Notes: generated by a model from the letters alone, not told the origin. Shown: positions 51,827-60,719, counted from the first letter of the stretch. The stretch is DNA of 64,000 nucleotides from Halorubellus salinus (GCF_020567525.1 NZ_JAJCVI010000005.1:186001-250000), one strand, 5' to 3'. Program-made: numbers and translations.

Positions 51827-54265
51827 ATGGACATCAGCGACGACCTCCAGCGGCGGATCGGCGTCTTCGTCCTCCTCGCGCTCGGGGTCGTCGTCGCGGT
51901 CGCACAGCTGTACGACGTGTACGCCGACGTGGTGAGCGACGGTGCGTCGATCCTCATCTCGCTCGTCGAGTTCTCCTTCCCCGGTCTCCTCCTCGTGGCG
52001 TTCGGCGTCGTCGTCGCCTGGCTGTACCTGAACGACTGGGACGGCGAGCACGTCCTCCGGGTGGCGACGTGGAGTCTCGTCGTCAGCGGGGGCGTGCTCG
52101 CGCTCCAGGCGTGGGTGCTCGGCATCCAGCTGTACTACCAGAACGGGACGGACGTCGCCGTCATCGCGTCGAGTAACGCCGCGGTCGGGCTCGTCCTCGG
52201 GTCGTTCATCGGCATCTATAGCGTGATGCGGTCGCAGGACCGCCGCGAGTTGGAGCGTAGCGAGGAACGGTATCGGTCGATGACGGAGGACGTCCTCGAC
52301 TCCAGCGACGTGGCGCTGTTCGTCCTGGGCGACGACGGCGAGGTCGTGTGGGTGAACGAGGCGGTCGAGGAGTACTTCGGCGTGAACCGCGACGACGTCA
52401 TGGGGCGTCCGAAACGCGAGGTGCTCTCGGAGACGGCGACCGCGGTCGCCGACCCCGAACGGTTCCGCGAACGACTCGAAGCGGTGTACGACGCGGACGG
52501 GTCGCGCGACGAGGAGCGCTTCGAGTGCCACGTGCTGGGAAGTGACGACCGCGAGGAACGCTGGCTGGAGTACCGGAGTCAACCCATCGAGTCCGGGCTC
52601 TACGAGGGCGGCCGCATCGAGCATTACACGGACGTGACCGCGCAGAAGGAGACGACCGCGCGACTCGAGGACCGCGAACGCGTGCTTCGCGAACTCCACG
52701 ACGTCCTCCTGGACCGGTCCGCGACCGTGGACGAACGCATCACGTCGCTACTGGAGGTCGGCCGCGAGCAACTGGAGATGGAGTTCGCGCTGCTGGCGCG
52801 CGTCGACGGCGAGGACTTCCACGTTCGGGCGGCGAGTCCGCGCGACTGGCCGCTCGCGGAGGGCGAGACGTACCCGCTCTCGGATACCGTTTGTCGACGC
52901 GTCGTCGAGACGACCGAGAGCCAGCGGTTCGGGCACCTCTCCACGGAGGCCGCGGAACTCACGGACTGTCTGTCGCACGCGGACGTCGACGTGGAGTCGT
53001 ACGTCGGGATGCCCGTGCACGTCGACGGCGAACTGTATGGGACGCTCGCGTTCTACGGGCCGGAGCCCGGTGAGCCCGTCGACGACTGGGAGATGACGGT
53101 CATGGAGTTGATGGGGAACTGGGTCGGGAACGAACTGGAGTTGGCGCGGCGGCGCGACGAACGCGAGCAGGCCTTGCGGGAGACCAGAGAGCAGTTCGCG
53201 TCCCTCGTCGGTGACGTCGAGGAGTACGCCATATTCCGGTTGGACGCCGACGGGCACGTGGCGTCCTGGAATCGTGGTGCACGCCAGATCAAGGGCTACG
53301 AGCCGTCGGCGGTCCTCGGCGAGCACGTCCGGACGTTCTACCCGGAGGAGGCCCGCGAGGCGGGTGAGCCCGAGCGGTTGCTGTCGGAGGCGCGAGAGCT
53401 CGGACGCACGGAGACCGAGGGGTGGCGCGTTCGGAAGGACGGGTCGCGGTTCTGGGCGACGGTGTCGATAACGGCGCTACGCGACGAGGACGGCGACCTC
53501 CGCGGGTTCCTGAAGGTGACGCGGGACATGACCGAGCGCCGGGAGCGCGAGCAGCAGTTGGAGCACGAGCGCGAGCGCCTGGAGTTCATGAACCGCATCA
53601 TCCGGCACAATCTCCTGAACGGCATGAACGTCGTGGATGCACGCGCTGGCCTGCTCTCGGGGCACGTCGACCCCGAGGTCGCGGAGCACCTGGAGACGGT
53701 GCAGTCGCGCGTCCGGGACATGGTCGACCTCATCGAGACGATGCGGTCGTTCATGCAGGTGTTGACGGAGGAGGACGGCGAGCGCACGGAGCCGGTGGTG
53801 CTCGACGCGGTCCTGTCGGCGGAGGTGGAGAAGGCGCGGAAGGCGTACGACGATGCGACGGTCACGTACGACCCGGCGCCGGACGTGCGCGTCGTCGGGA
53901 ACGACCTGCTGCCGGAGGTGTTCGAGAACCTGCTGTCGAACGCGGTCCAGCACAACGATTCGCCGAAGCCGACGGTGGAGGTGTCGGCGCGCGTCGACGG
54001 TGACGAGGCGGTAGTGGCGGTCGCGGACGACGGGCCGGGCGTCGACGAGGCGATGCGGGACGCGATCTTCGAGAAGGGCGAGAAGGGCTTCGATTCGCCC
54101 GGGACGGGGTTCGGGTTGTACCTCGTCCGCGAGCTCGTGGCGTCCTACGACGGCGGTATCGACGTCGAGAATCGCCCGGAGGGCGGGGCGGAGTTCACCG
54201 TCCGCCTCCCGCTCGCGGCCGGCGCCGCCGAGGGCGGCGAAGAGTCAGAGCTCGTGTCGGACTGA
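51827..54265 (+). CDS. Membrane PAS-GAF-PAS sensor histidine kinase
   Basis: Protein of 812 residues. Residues about 10-140 hold four helices; about 150-275 is a first PAS domain (DVALFVLGDDGEVVWVNEAV); about 285-440 is a GAF domain (RVDGEDFHVRAASPRDWPL, SYVGMPVHVDGELYGTLAFY); about 455-575 is a second PAS (EEYAIFRLDADGHVASWNRG, with the QIKGYEPSAVLGEH loop) ending in KVTRDMTER. The kinase has H-box FMNRIIRHNLLNGMNVVDAR, N-box VFENLLSNAVQHNDSP, and DDGPGVDEA and GTGFGLYLVREL. No response regulator is adjacent. A hairpin element follows the stop codon. Confidence 0.93.
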   Translation: MDISDDLQRRIGVFVLLALGVVVAVAQLYDVYADVVSDGASILISLVEFSFPGLLLVAFGVVVAWLYLNDWDGEHVLRVATWSLVVSGGVLALQAWVLGIQLYYQNGTDVAVIASSNAAVGLVLGSFIGIYSVMRSQDRRELERSEERYRSMTEDVLDSSDVALFVLGDDGEVVWVNEAVEEYFGVNRDDVMGRPKREVLSETATAVADPERFRERLEAVYDADGSRDEERFECHVLGSDDREERWLEYRSQPIESGLYEGGRIEHYTDVTAQKETTARLEDRERVLRELHDVLLDRSATVDERITSLLEVGREQLEMEFALLARVDGEDFHVRAASPRDWPLAEGETYPLSDTVCRRVVETTESQRFGHLSTEAAELTDCLSHADVDVESYVGMPVHVDGELYGTLAFYGPEPGEPVDDWEMTVMELMGNWVGNELELARRRDEREQALRETREQFASLVGDVEEYAIFRLDADGHVASWNRGARQIKGYEPSAVLGEHVRTFYPEEAREAGEPERLLSEARELGRTETEGWRVRKDGSRFWATVSITALRDEDGDLRGFLKVTRDMTERREREQQLEHERERLEFMNRIIRHNLLNGMNVVDARAGLLSGHVDPEVAEHLETVQSRVRDMVDLIETMRSFMQVLTEEDGERTEPVVLDAVLSAEVEKARKAYDDATVTYDPAPDVRVVGNDLLPEVFENLLSNAVQHNDSPKPTVEVSARVDGDEAVVAVADDGPGVDEAMRDAIFEKGEKGFDSPGTGFGLYLVRELVASYDGGIDVENRPEGGAEFTVRLPLAAGAAEGGEESELVSD

Positions 54266-54280
54266 CGACCGCACCAGCAT

Positions 54281-54302
54281 ACGGCCGCCGTCAGGCGGCC
54301 GT
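54281..54302 (+). terminator. Hairpin element D after the histidine kinase gene
   Basis: Stem ACGGCCGCC/GGCGGCCGT with loop GTCA, preceded by GCACCAGCAT and followed by TTCCTGTG. It is the same element as A to C but on the other strand, so in both places it has the same orientation relative to the gene it follows. It begins about 16 bases after the stop. Confidence 0.7.
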
Positions 54303-54516
54303 TTCCTGTGTGGGGAGCCGTCGCTGTCGGGGTTCCTGTGAGCCGCTGCAGGCGACGCGTCGCTGCCGGGTCGTTGGAGCGTGTATGCGACGCGAGGGGT
54401 GTGCGTCGCAGGAGAGGGAGGAAGCGGCGCCGCGAGGGGAGCGACGGCGCCGCAAGGGGGCGGGGACCGCGTGGCGGCGTGAGAGGGTCGGTTGGGCCTG
54501 TGTGCTGCGTGCCGTG

Positions 54517-55266
54517 TCAGTAGTCGAACGGCGTCGTCACGGCGACTGCGGCGTGCGCCGCGAAGTCCGCTGCGACGGTGGTCGTGGCGGCGACCTGCTT
54601 CGGGCCGTTGCCGTTCCCGCCACCGTTGCCGTTCCCGCCACCGTTGCCGTTCCCGCCGCCGTTACCGGGTGCGCCGCCGTCGGTCTCGTTCCCGGTCGGT
54701 GCACCACCCTGCGTCCCGTTCGGCGGACCGCCAGTGGAGCCGTTCCCCGCGCTCGCGCCGGGCGTACCGTCGGGCGGGCCGCCGGCGGACGCGTTCGTCT
54801 CGTTCGCGGCGCCAGCGCCGGCGGTCCCGTTCGGCGGACCGGCGTGAGCGGGCGCGTTCCCCGGGTTGTTCGCGACGACGTACGACGCGATGACGCGACC
54901 GGGCGCCGTCGTGTTCGTGTCGTTCGTCGCGTTCGCGATGACGCGCTGGAGGCCCGTGACGAACTCCTGCATCGCTGCCTCGGAGCTCGTCTCGTTCCCG
55001 TCCATCACGTCATCGCTCTCGTTCCCCTCCGTCTCGTTCTCGTCGAGGTCCGTCTCGTTCTCGTCGAGGTCCGTCTCGTTCTCGTCGAGTTCCGACTCGT
55101 TCTCGTCGGTGGTCTCGTTGTCGGGGCTGAGCGCGAGGTCGGCGTCGCCGTCGATGGCCGTCGTCGCTGTCGTGTCTGCGGGTGCGGCGGCGCCGACCAT
55201 CGGGCCGACGGCGGCGACGAGCATCACGAGCACGCCGAACAACGCGGTCTTTCTGGAGTCTGGCAT
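54517..55266 (-). CDS. Secreted low-complexity, sequon-rich protein
   Basis: Protein of 249 residues beginning MPDSRKTALFGVLVMLVAAV with a Sec-type signal peptide ending near VGAAAPA. The mature part is low complexity: an acidic stretch of DENET units (residues about 50-80), a region with NGT, NET and NAT sites that could all be N-glycosylated, and a Gly/Asn block (GNGGGNGNGGGNGN). The end (KQVAATTTVAADFAAHAAV) is different. It probably is a surface or matrix protein. It is divergent from the pilin-like gene, with an inverted repeat between. Confidence 0.7.
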   Translation of the reverse strand: MPDSRKTALFGVLVMLVAAVGPMVGAAAPADTTATTAIDGDADLALSPDNETTDENESELDENETDLDENETDLDENETEGNESDDVMDGNETSSEAAMQEFVTGLQRVIANATNDTNTTAPGRVIASYVVANNPGNAPAHAGPPNGTAGAGAANETNASAGGPPDGTPGASAGNGSTGGPPNGTQGGAPTGNETDGGAPGNGGGNGNGGGNGNGGGNGNGPKQVAATTTVAADFAAHAAVAVTTPFDY

Positions 55267-55339
55267 CACCTGGTAACAACGTGGATACCTGCATAAACCG
55301 GGCACCTCGTTCGTTCCGTTCACCACCCAACCGAGACGT

Positions 55340-55362
55340 CCCTAAAGAACGTTAGGGCGTTC
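55340..55362. promoter_or_regulatory. Two overlapping inverted repeats between divergent surface genes
   Basis: CCCTAA (55340-55345) pairs with TTAGGG (55352-55357), and GAACG (55347-55351) pairs with CGTTC (55358-55362). The two hairpins share their segments and exclude each other. An AT-rich run (TCAAAAACCGTTTTCGTCG) follows. The region lies between the starts of two divergent surface genes and may be their shared control site. Confidence 0.5.
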
Positions 55363-55487
55363 AAAAACCGTTTTCGTCGTTTAATTCCGGACTCCGGGGC
55401 TGCGGGTGCGGTGGTGGCGTGGTGCGCGTTCGTGGCGAGCACGTCAGCGAGCGAACGTTTCATTGCCTTCGCACGAGGAGGGAGTGT

Positions 55488-56537
55488 ATGCGAAAGGGGA
55501 GTGATCGGGGCGCGTCGTCACCGATGGGGTCGCTGTTGATGGTCGCGTTGACGCTCGTGGTGGTCGGCGCAACCGGCGTGTTCGTCTTCGACCTGGCGCC
55601 GAGCGACGAGGAGCGAGCACCGGCTGCGAGCGTGTCCGTGACGGCGGTCGTGGACGGCGAGAACGCACAGCAGCTCGTCGTCGCGCACGACGGCGGGGAC
55701 GCGCTCGCGATAGCCGAGTTCGACGTCGTCGTGCGCGACGCGGGAACGACGACGCGGACGCCGCTATCGGCGTTCGACGACCGCTCGGGGACGAGCGGTG
55801 GCGTCGTCGACGCCGGCGACACGCTACGGACGGCGTTCCTGCTCGACGGCCCGACGACCGTCCAGCTCGTGCATCGCCCCTCGGGGTCAGTGGTCGTCGA
55901 ACAGTCCGTCTCCCGGCCCGACAGTTCGCCGGACGTCGTCGACATGGACGCGAGCGACCCGACGCAGTCGTTCGAGAGCAGCCAGGACGGCGACGGCGAG
56001 ACGACCGTCGAGGCCGGCGGGGCGACGGTCCGGATGGAAGGCAACCAGTGGAAGTACGTCGACTACGACTACGACGTGACCGCGGACACGATGCTCTTCT
56101 TCGAGTTCAACAGCACGGCCCGCGGCGAGATCCACGGTATCGGACTGGAGGACGACCAGGACCAGACCGGAGCTCGCATCGTGCAGGTGTTCGGCGTCCA
56201 GGACTGGGGGAAGAACGTCTCGGACTTCGCTGGCGCGGAGTACTACGAGCTCAGCGACGGCTGGATTCGCTACGAGATTCCGGTCGGCGAGCACTACGAG
56301 TCCAGTGGCCTACCGAGTGAAATCGAGCATCTGGTGTTCGTCAACGACTGCGACGGGAACGTCGATAATTCGCGAGCGTCGTGCCCATCGGAGGACGGCA
56401 GCAGGACGCTCGCGAACTCGCAGTTCCGGAACGTCCGCGTGTACGAGCCCTCGGCGTCGCCGGTCGTCGTCGCGTCCCGGCAGGGTCCCGGTGTCGGCGC
56501 GGTGAACGCGACGGCGAGCGGGCGCTGGACGAGTTAG
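55488..56537 (+). CDS. Archaeal type IV pilin-like surface protein
   Basis: Protein of 349 residues. The N terminus MRKGSDRGASSPMGSLLMVA has a basic stretch followed by a hydrophobic helix (LLMVALTLVVVGATGVFVFDL), as in archaeal pilins with the PilA/DUF1628-type domain. The following 130 residues are a beta-rich pilin-like domain (ASVSVTAVVDGENAQQLVV). The second half (about 190-330) looks like a carbohydrate-binding beta-sandwich (YVDYDYDVTADTMLFFEFNS, VFGVQDWGKNVSDFAGAEYY), so it may be an adhesin. TATA-like TTTCATTG lies about 26 bases before the ATG. Confidence 0.8.
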   Translation: MRKGSDRGASSPMGSLLMVALTLVVVGATGVFVFDLAPSDEERAPAASVSVTAVVDGENAQQLVVAHDGGDALAIAEFDVVVRDAGTTTRTPLSAFDDRSGTSGGVVDAGDTLRTAFLLDGPTTVQLVHRPSGSVVVEQSVSRPDSSPDVVDMDASDPTQSFESSQDGDGETTVEAGGATVRMEGNQWKYVDYDYDVTADTMLFFEFNSTARGEIHGIGLEDDQDQTGARIVQVFGVQDWGKNVSDFAGAEYYELSDGWIRYEIPVGEHYESSGLPSEIEHLVFVNDCDGNVDNSRASCPSEDGSRTLANSQFRNVRVYEPSASPVVVASRQGPGVGAVNATASGRWTS

Positions 56538-56571
56538 GGGCGTTCGACGAGGGCGGAATCGGTACTCCCGT

Positions 56572-57858
56572 TCAGGCGCGTTCGACCAGTTCCGTGGCCT
56601 GCTCGCTGGCGCGCTCGCGGACGGCGGCGGCGTCGAGCGTGGTGAGTTCGCGGTCGCGCATGAGGACCTGGCCGTCGCAGACGGTGTGGCGGACGTCGCT
56701 GCCGGTGGCGGCGTACGCGAGGTGACTGACGAGGTCGTGCTGGGGGGTGAGGTGTGCGGCGTCGAGGTCGAGGACGGCGAGGTCGGCGTTCGCGCCGGGT
56801 TCGACGCGGCCGGCGTCGATGCCGAGGACGTCGGCGCCGCCCTGGGTCGCCATCTCGACGGCGGCGCCCGCGGGGACGGCGCTCGCGTCGTCGGCGGCGA
56901 GCTTCCCGAGCATCGCGGCGTCGCGCATCTCGTCGAAGACGTCGAGGTCGTTGTTCGACGCGGCGCCGTCGGTGCCGAGCGCGACCGTCACGCCCGCGTC
57001 ACGCATGGCCTGGACGGGCGCCATCCCGCTCGCGAGCTTCATGTTCGACGCCGGGCAGTGCACGACGCCGGCGCCGGTCTCGGCGAGCAGGGCGTGCTCG
57101 TCGCTCGTGGTGTGGACGCCGTGTGCGAGGAAGTCCTCGGGTTCGAGGAGGCCGAGTTCGCGCGCCCACGCCAGCGGCCGTTCTCCGCGCTCGTCGACGA
57201 TAGGGTCGACCTCGTCGGTCGTCTCGTTCGCGTGGAAGTGCACGGGAACGCCGGCGTCGCGCGCTGCCTCGGTGTACTCGCGGAGGACGTCGGGGTCGAC
57301 GGTCGTCAGCGAGTGCGGCATGAACGCCGTCGAGACGCGACCGTCCGCGGCGCCGTCGAACCGCTCGGCGACCCGGATGGACTCCGCCGCGTCCTCGCGC
57401 GCCGCCTCGTCGTCCTTCCCGACGGTGACGACGCCGTGGCCGACCCTGGCGCGCAACCCAGCGGTCTCGACGGCGTCGACGACCGCGTCGACCTCGAAGT
57501 ACATGTCCGCGAACGCCGTCGTCCCGCTCTTTATCATCTCCACCGCCGCGAGTTCCGTGCCGGCGCGGACGTCCTCGCTCGTGAGCGCCGCCTCCACGGG
57601 CCAGATGTCCTCCTGGAGCCACGCGTCCAGGGGCTTGTCGTCCGCGATACCGCGCAGGAGCGTCATCGCGGCGTGCGTGTGCGCGTTCACGAGCCCCGGC
57701 ATCACGAGACAGTCGTCGGCGTCGAGCGTCACGTCGCCCGCGAGGTCCTCGCCGACCTCGACGACCGTTCCCTCTTCCTGGTCGACCAGCACGTCCGCCC
57801 GCACGACGTCGTGGTCCGGGAGCAGGACGCGCCCGCCGGACACGCAGAGCGTACTCAT
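56572..57858 (-). CDS. Amidohydrolase, MTA/SAH deaminase (MtaD/DadD-like)
   Basis: Metal-dependent deaminase of 428 residues, TIM-barrel amidohydrolase type. Seen: MPGLVNAHTHAAMTLLRGIA (metal HxH), VPVHFHANETTDEVD, LLEPEDFLAHGVHTT, HCPASNMKLASG and LGTDGAASNNDLDVFDEM (metal Asp). These motifs fit 5-methylthioadenosine/S-adenosylhomocysteine/5'-deoxyadenosine deaminases of archaea. The substrate is inferred from family. It would complement AhcY by removing SAH-type nucleosides. It is divergent from hisG. Confidence 0.9.
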   Translation of the reverse strand: MSTLCVSGGRVLLPDHDVVRADVLVDQEEGTVVEVGEDLAGDVTLDADDCLVMPGLVNAHTHAAMTLLRGIADDKPLDAWLQEDIWPVEAALTSEDVRAGTELAAVEMIKSGTTAFADMYFEVDAVVDAVETAGLRARVGHGVVTVGKDDEAAREDAAESIRVAERFDGAADGRVSTAFMPHSLTTVDPDVLREYTEAARDAGVPVHFHANETTDEVDPIVDERGERPLAWARELGLLEPEDFLAHGVHTTSDEHALLAETGAGVVHCPASNMKLASGMAPVQAMRDAGVTVALGTDGAASNNDLDVFDEMRDAAMLGKLAADDASAVPAGAAVEMATQGGADVLGIDAGRVEPGANADLAVLDLDAAHLTPQHDLVSHLAYAATGSDVRHTVCDGQVLMRDRELTTLDAAAVRERASEQATELVERA

Positions 57859-57987
57859 ACCACCTGCTTCCGGACGCCGCGCCATGTGCGTTCTCATCCG
57901 TAGCGCCGACCCGTCTCCCTGGGACTCGCGGGACCGCGCGGCTGCCGCGAGGGAAAGCGTATTCCGCACGCCACCGCAAGGACTCCT

Positions 57988-58836
57988 ATGCGCATCGCGG
58001 TACCCAACAAGGGCCGGATTCACGACCCCTCGATCTCTCTCCTCGAACGCGCGGGCCTCCCGGTGGTGGATGGCGCGGACCGGAAACTGTACGCCGACAC
58101 CGTCGACCCCGACGTCTCCGTGCTGTTCGCGCGAGCGGCCGACATCCCCGAGTACGTCGCCGACGGCGCCGCGGACCTCGGCATCACCGGGCTCGACCAG
58201 GCCGAGGAGGCCGGGCACGAGAACGTCGAGGCGCTGCTCGACCTCGAGTTCGGCGAGTGCCGGCTCGTCCTCGCCGCGCCCGAAGACGGCGACGTGGAGA
58301 CGCCGTACGACCTCGATGGGAAGACGGTCGCGACCGAGTTCCCGCGGCTCACCCGCGAGTACTTCGACGAGCGGAGCATCGACGCGGAGGTCGTCGAGGT
58401 CACGGGCGCCACCGAACTGACGCCGCACGTCGACATGGCGGACGCGATCGTCGACATCACGAGCACGGGGACGACGCTCCAGGTGAATCGTCTCGCCATC
58501 ATCGACGAGGTCCTCCAGTCGAGCGTGCACCTGTTCGCGCGCAGCGACGTCGTCGACGACGAGAAGACCGAGCAGGTCCGGACCGCGCTCGCGAGCGTCC
58601 TCGCCGCCGAGGGCAAACGCTACCTGATGATGAACGCGGACGAAGCCGACCTGGACGCCATCCGCGACGTCATCCCCGGCATGGGCGGCCCGACGGTGAT
58701 GGACGTCGCCGGCGACGACAAGGTCGCCGTGCACGTCGTCGTGGACGACGCGGACGTCTTCGAGACGATCAATCGCGTGAAGCAAGCGGGCGCGAGCGAC
58801 ATCCTCGTCACCGAGATCGAGCGCCTCGTCGAGTAA
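57988..58836 (+). CDS. hisG: ATP phosphoribosyltransferase (long form)
   Basis: First enzyme of histidine synthesis, 282 residues, long hexameric form with its own C-terminal regulatory domain. Seen: [51 protein letters not shown], the PRPP-binding [17 protein letters not shown], and a C-terminal domain ([20 protein letters not shown]) for histidine feedback control. TATA-like GCGTATTC lies about 27 bases upstream. Other his genes are not in the window. Confidence 0.96.
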   Translation: MRIAVPNKGRIHDPSISLLERAGLPVVDGADRKLYADTVDPDVSVLFARAADIPEYVADGAADLGITGLDQAEEAGHENVEALLDLEFGECRLVLAAPEDGDVETPYDLDGKTVATEFPRLTREYFDERSIDAEVVEVTGATELTPHVDMADAIVDITSTGTTLQVNRLAIIDEVLQSSVHLFARSDVVDDEKTEQVRTALASVLAAEGKRYLMMNADEADLDAIRDVIPGMGGPTVMDVAGDDKVAVHVVVDDADVFETINRVKQAGASDILVTEIERLVE

Positions 58837-58861
58837 CCAGATCGAGCAACGTCGCTCGAAT

Positions 58862-58938
58862 CGACTCGCTCGCCCTCGACGCCGCGCCATCGCTCGACTC
58901 GACTGGCTCGCCCTCGACCCGACTCGCTCGCCCTCGAC
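58862..58938. repeat. Repeat shortly after hisG
   Basis: CGACTCGCTCGCCCTCGAC occurs at 58862 and 58920 and with one change at 58900. Spacing is uneven (38 and 20 bases). Confidence 0.75.
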
Positions 58939-58972
58939 GCCACGCCGTCGCCGCCGCGCCGTCACTGAGCGC

Positions 58973-59323
58973 TCAGAACTGTTTCTCGAGGAGGCCGGCG
59001 GTGACGAGTTGGACGACACCGAGCCCGACCAACAGCCCGCCGACGAGGGTTCCCGAGAGCGAGAACACGTCGCTGAGCGCGACCCCGACCGCGGCGACGC
59101 CGGGCGCGAACCACACCGCGCGCACCACGGGCTCGCTCGACAGGACGACCGCGACGGCGAGCGCGAGCGCGCCACCGACGAGGCCCGCGTACAGCGACGG
59201 CGACGATTCCACACCCAGCACGGTGAACGCAGCGACGAGGAGGCCACCGACGAGGAGGAACACGCCACCGCGCGCGAACTTCGCGCGGTCGTCGGCGTCC
59301 ATGTCGACCTCGGACGTACTCAT
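58973..59323 (-). CDS. Four-helix membrane protein, unknown function
   Basis: Protein of 116 residues beginning MSTSEVDMDADDRAKFARGG, with four hydrophobic helices (VFLLVGGLLVAAFTVLGV, YAGLVGGALALAVAVVLSS, FAPGVAAVGVALSDVFSL, LVGGLLVGLGVVQLVTAGLL). No characterised family was recognised. The ATG gives a short acidic cytoplasmic start. Confidence 0.65.
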   Translation of the reverse strand: MSTSEVDMDADDRAKFARGGVFLLVGGLLVAAFTVLGVESSPSLYAGLVGGALALAVAVVLSSEPVVRAVWFAPGVAAVGVALSDVFSLSGTLVGGLLVGLGVVQLVTAGLLEKQF

Positions 59324-59400
59324 GGCGCGACCTACGGCCGGTACCGTACAAAAAGCCCGGCGTTCCGGGTGAGCGAGTGACTGCGTGCCAGGCGACGAGC

Positions 59401-59472
59401 GGTCAGATGGGCGCGGTCCGGAGGAGTGCGGCGAACGGTCAGATGGGCGCGGTCTGGAGGAGCGCGACGAGG
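59401..59472. repeat. Direct repeat copying a gene 3' end, 36-bp period
   Basis: The last 34 bases of the neighbouring minus-strand gene plus its stop codon (59437-59472) are copied once downstream (59401-59436) with about five changes; GGTCAGATGGGCGCGGTC starts both copies. Confidence 0.9.
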
Positions 59473-59813
59473 TTGAACACGGTGATGCCGGCGATGACGG
59501 CGACCGTGTAGTGCGCGACCGCGACGAGCGCCGTGGACTTCCAGGAGAGCCGGTAGACCGCGGAGATGGCGAACGCATCGAGCGCGAGCGTCACCGCGAT
59601 GACGATAGCGGGCTCGTAGCGCTGGAGGAGCATCGACGCGACCGCGAGCACCACGCCGACGACCACGGCGCGTTTCAGTGGCGCATCCCCGAGGACGTAC
59701 CGCGCGGCGACGAACAACGTCAGCGAGTAGAATATCGCGGCGACGAGGAACGTACCGATGAACGCGACCGGACTACCGGCGACCGGGTCGAGCTGCGCGG
59801 GCGAGAGCACCAT
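59439..59813 (-). CDS. Four-helix membrane protein, unknown function
   Basis: Protein of 124 residues with four hydrophobic helices (AFIGTFLVAAIFYSLTLFVAA, AVVVGVVLAVASMLLQ, AIVIAVTLALDAFAISAVYRL, VAVAHYTVAVIAGITVFNL). It appears to be a conserved haloarchaeal membrane protein (possibly DUF7473); no function is known. ATG was preferred to the GTG one codon earlier. Its last codons and stop are duplicated just downstream. Confidence 0.65.
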   Translation of the reverse strand: MVLSPAQLDPVAGSPVAFIGTFLVAAIFYSLTLFVAARYVLGDAPLKRAVVVGVVLAVASMLLQRYEPAIVIAVTLALDAFAISAVYRLSWKSTALVAVAHYTVAVIAGITVFNLVALLQTAPI

Positions 59814-59944
59814 CACTCGACGTAAGGAGCCGACGGGTTTTCAGTCCCGCCCTTCCGGTGCCTCGTCGCTTGCGCGTGCCGCGGCTGTCCGTGGTCGGGG
59901 TACGTGGCGCGTCGAGAAGGGTCGTGAGAGCGGTCGGGCCGCGC

Positions 59945-60514
59945 TCAGGAGTCGAGGAGACCGAGGTCCTCGAGCCGGGAGACGATTTTGTCGACGGCGT
60001 GCCGGGCGTCGTCGGGCTTCTTCCCGCCGGTGATGACGAGCTTCCCGGAGCCGAAGAGGAGCGCGACGACCTCGGGGTCGTCGAGGCGGTAGACGAGGCC
60101 GGGGAACTGCTCGGGCTCGTACTCGATGTTCTCGAGGCCGAGGCCGATGGCGATGGCGTTCAGGTTGAGGTTCCGTCCGAGGTCCGCGCTCGTGACGATG
60201 TTCTGCACGACGATCTCGGGGTCTTCCTCGACCTCGATCTTGAGGTCGCGGAGCTTGTCGAAGACGATGCGCAGGCTCTCGTGGACGTCGTCGGTGCTCT
60301 TGGCGCCCGTGCAGACGATCTTCCCGCTGCGGAAGATGAGTGCGGCGGATTTGGGTTCCTGGGTCCGGTAGACGAGACCGGGGAACTGCTCGGGGTCGTA
60401 GTCTGCGCCTTCGAGGTCCATGGCGACGGACTGGAGGTCGAGCTCCTGGCCGATGCCGGTGGAGGCAACGACGTTCTCGATGTTGATGGTGTCCTTGGGG
60501 TCGTCGTCGGTCAT
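59945..60514 (-). CDS. tbp: TATA-box-binding protein
   Basis: General transcription factor of 189 residues that bends promoter DNA and recruits TFB and RNA polymerase. The two imperfect repeats are clear: IENVVASTGIGQELDLQSVA ... FPGLVYRTQEPKSAALIFRS ... GKIVCTGAKS, and VQNIVTSADLGRNLNLNAIA ... FPGLVYRLDDPEVVALLFGS ... GKLVITGGKK. Haloarchaea often have several TBPs; this full-length copy with a normal start is probably the main one. Its own promoter has an excellent TATA box. Confidence 0.97.
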   Translation of the reverse strand: MTDDDPKDTINIENVVASTGIGQELDLQSVAMDLEGADYDPEQFPGLVYRTQEPKSAALIFRSGKIVCTGAKSTDDVHESLRIVFDKLRDLKIEVEEDPEIVVQNIVTSADLGRNLNLNAIAIGLGLENIEYEPEQFPGLVYRLDDPEVVALLFGSGKLVITGGKKPDDARHAVDKIVSRLEDLGLLDS

Positions 60515-60530
60515 CGTTCGCTCTTAAAGT

Positions 60531-60550
60531 CGTATTTAAGGCTTATAAAG
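60531..60550 (-). promoter_or_regulatory. Strong TATA region of the tbp gene
   Basis: CTTTATAAGCCTTAAATACG on the minus strand lies 17-36 bases before the tbp ATG. It holds two overlapping TATA-like cores, so TBP may control its own promoter. Confidence 0.65.
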
Positions 60551-60719
60551 GTTGGTGCTGCGGTGAACGTGCCGCGACCGACCGTCACCCCGGTTCTCGG
60601 GGCTTTCGGCCGGACGAACCCGGTCTTAAGGGGTACTTGAGGGGGTCCGGTAGCGGTCGCGGCCGTGGTCGCGACCGGGGGTCGAACGGCTTTTGAGCGG
60701 CGGCGAGGTACGGTCGGGC

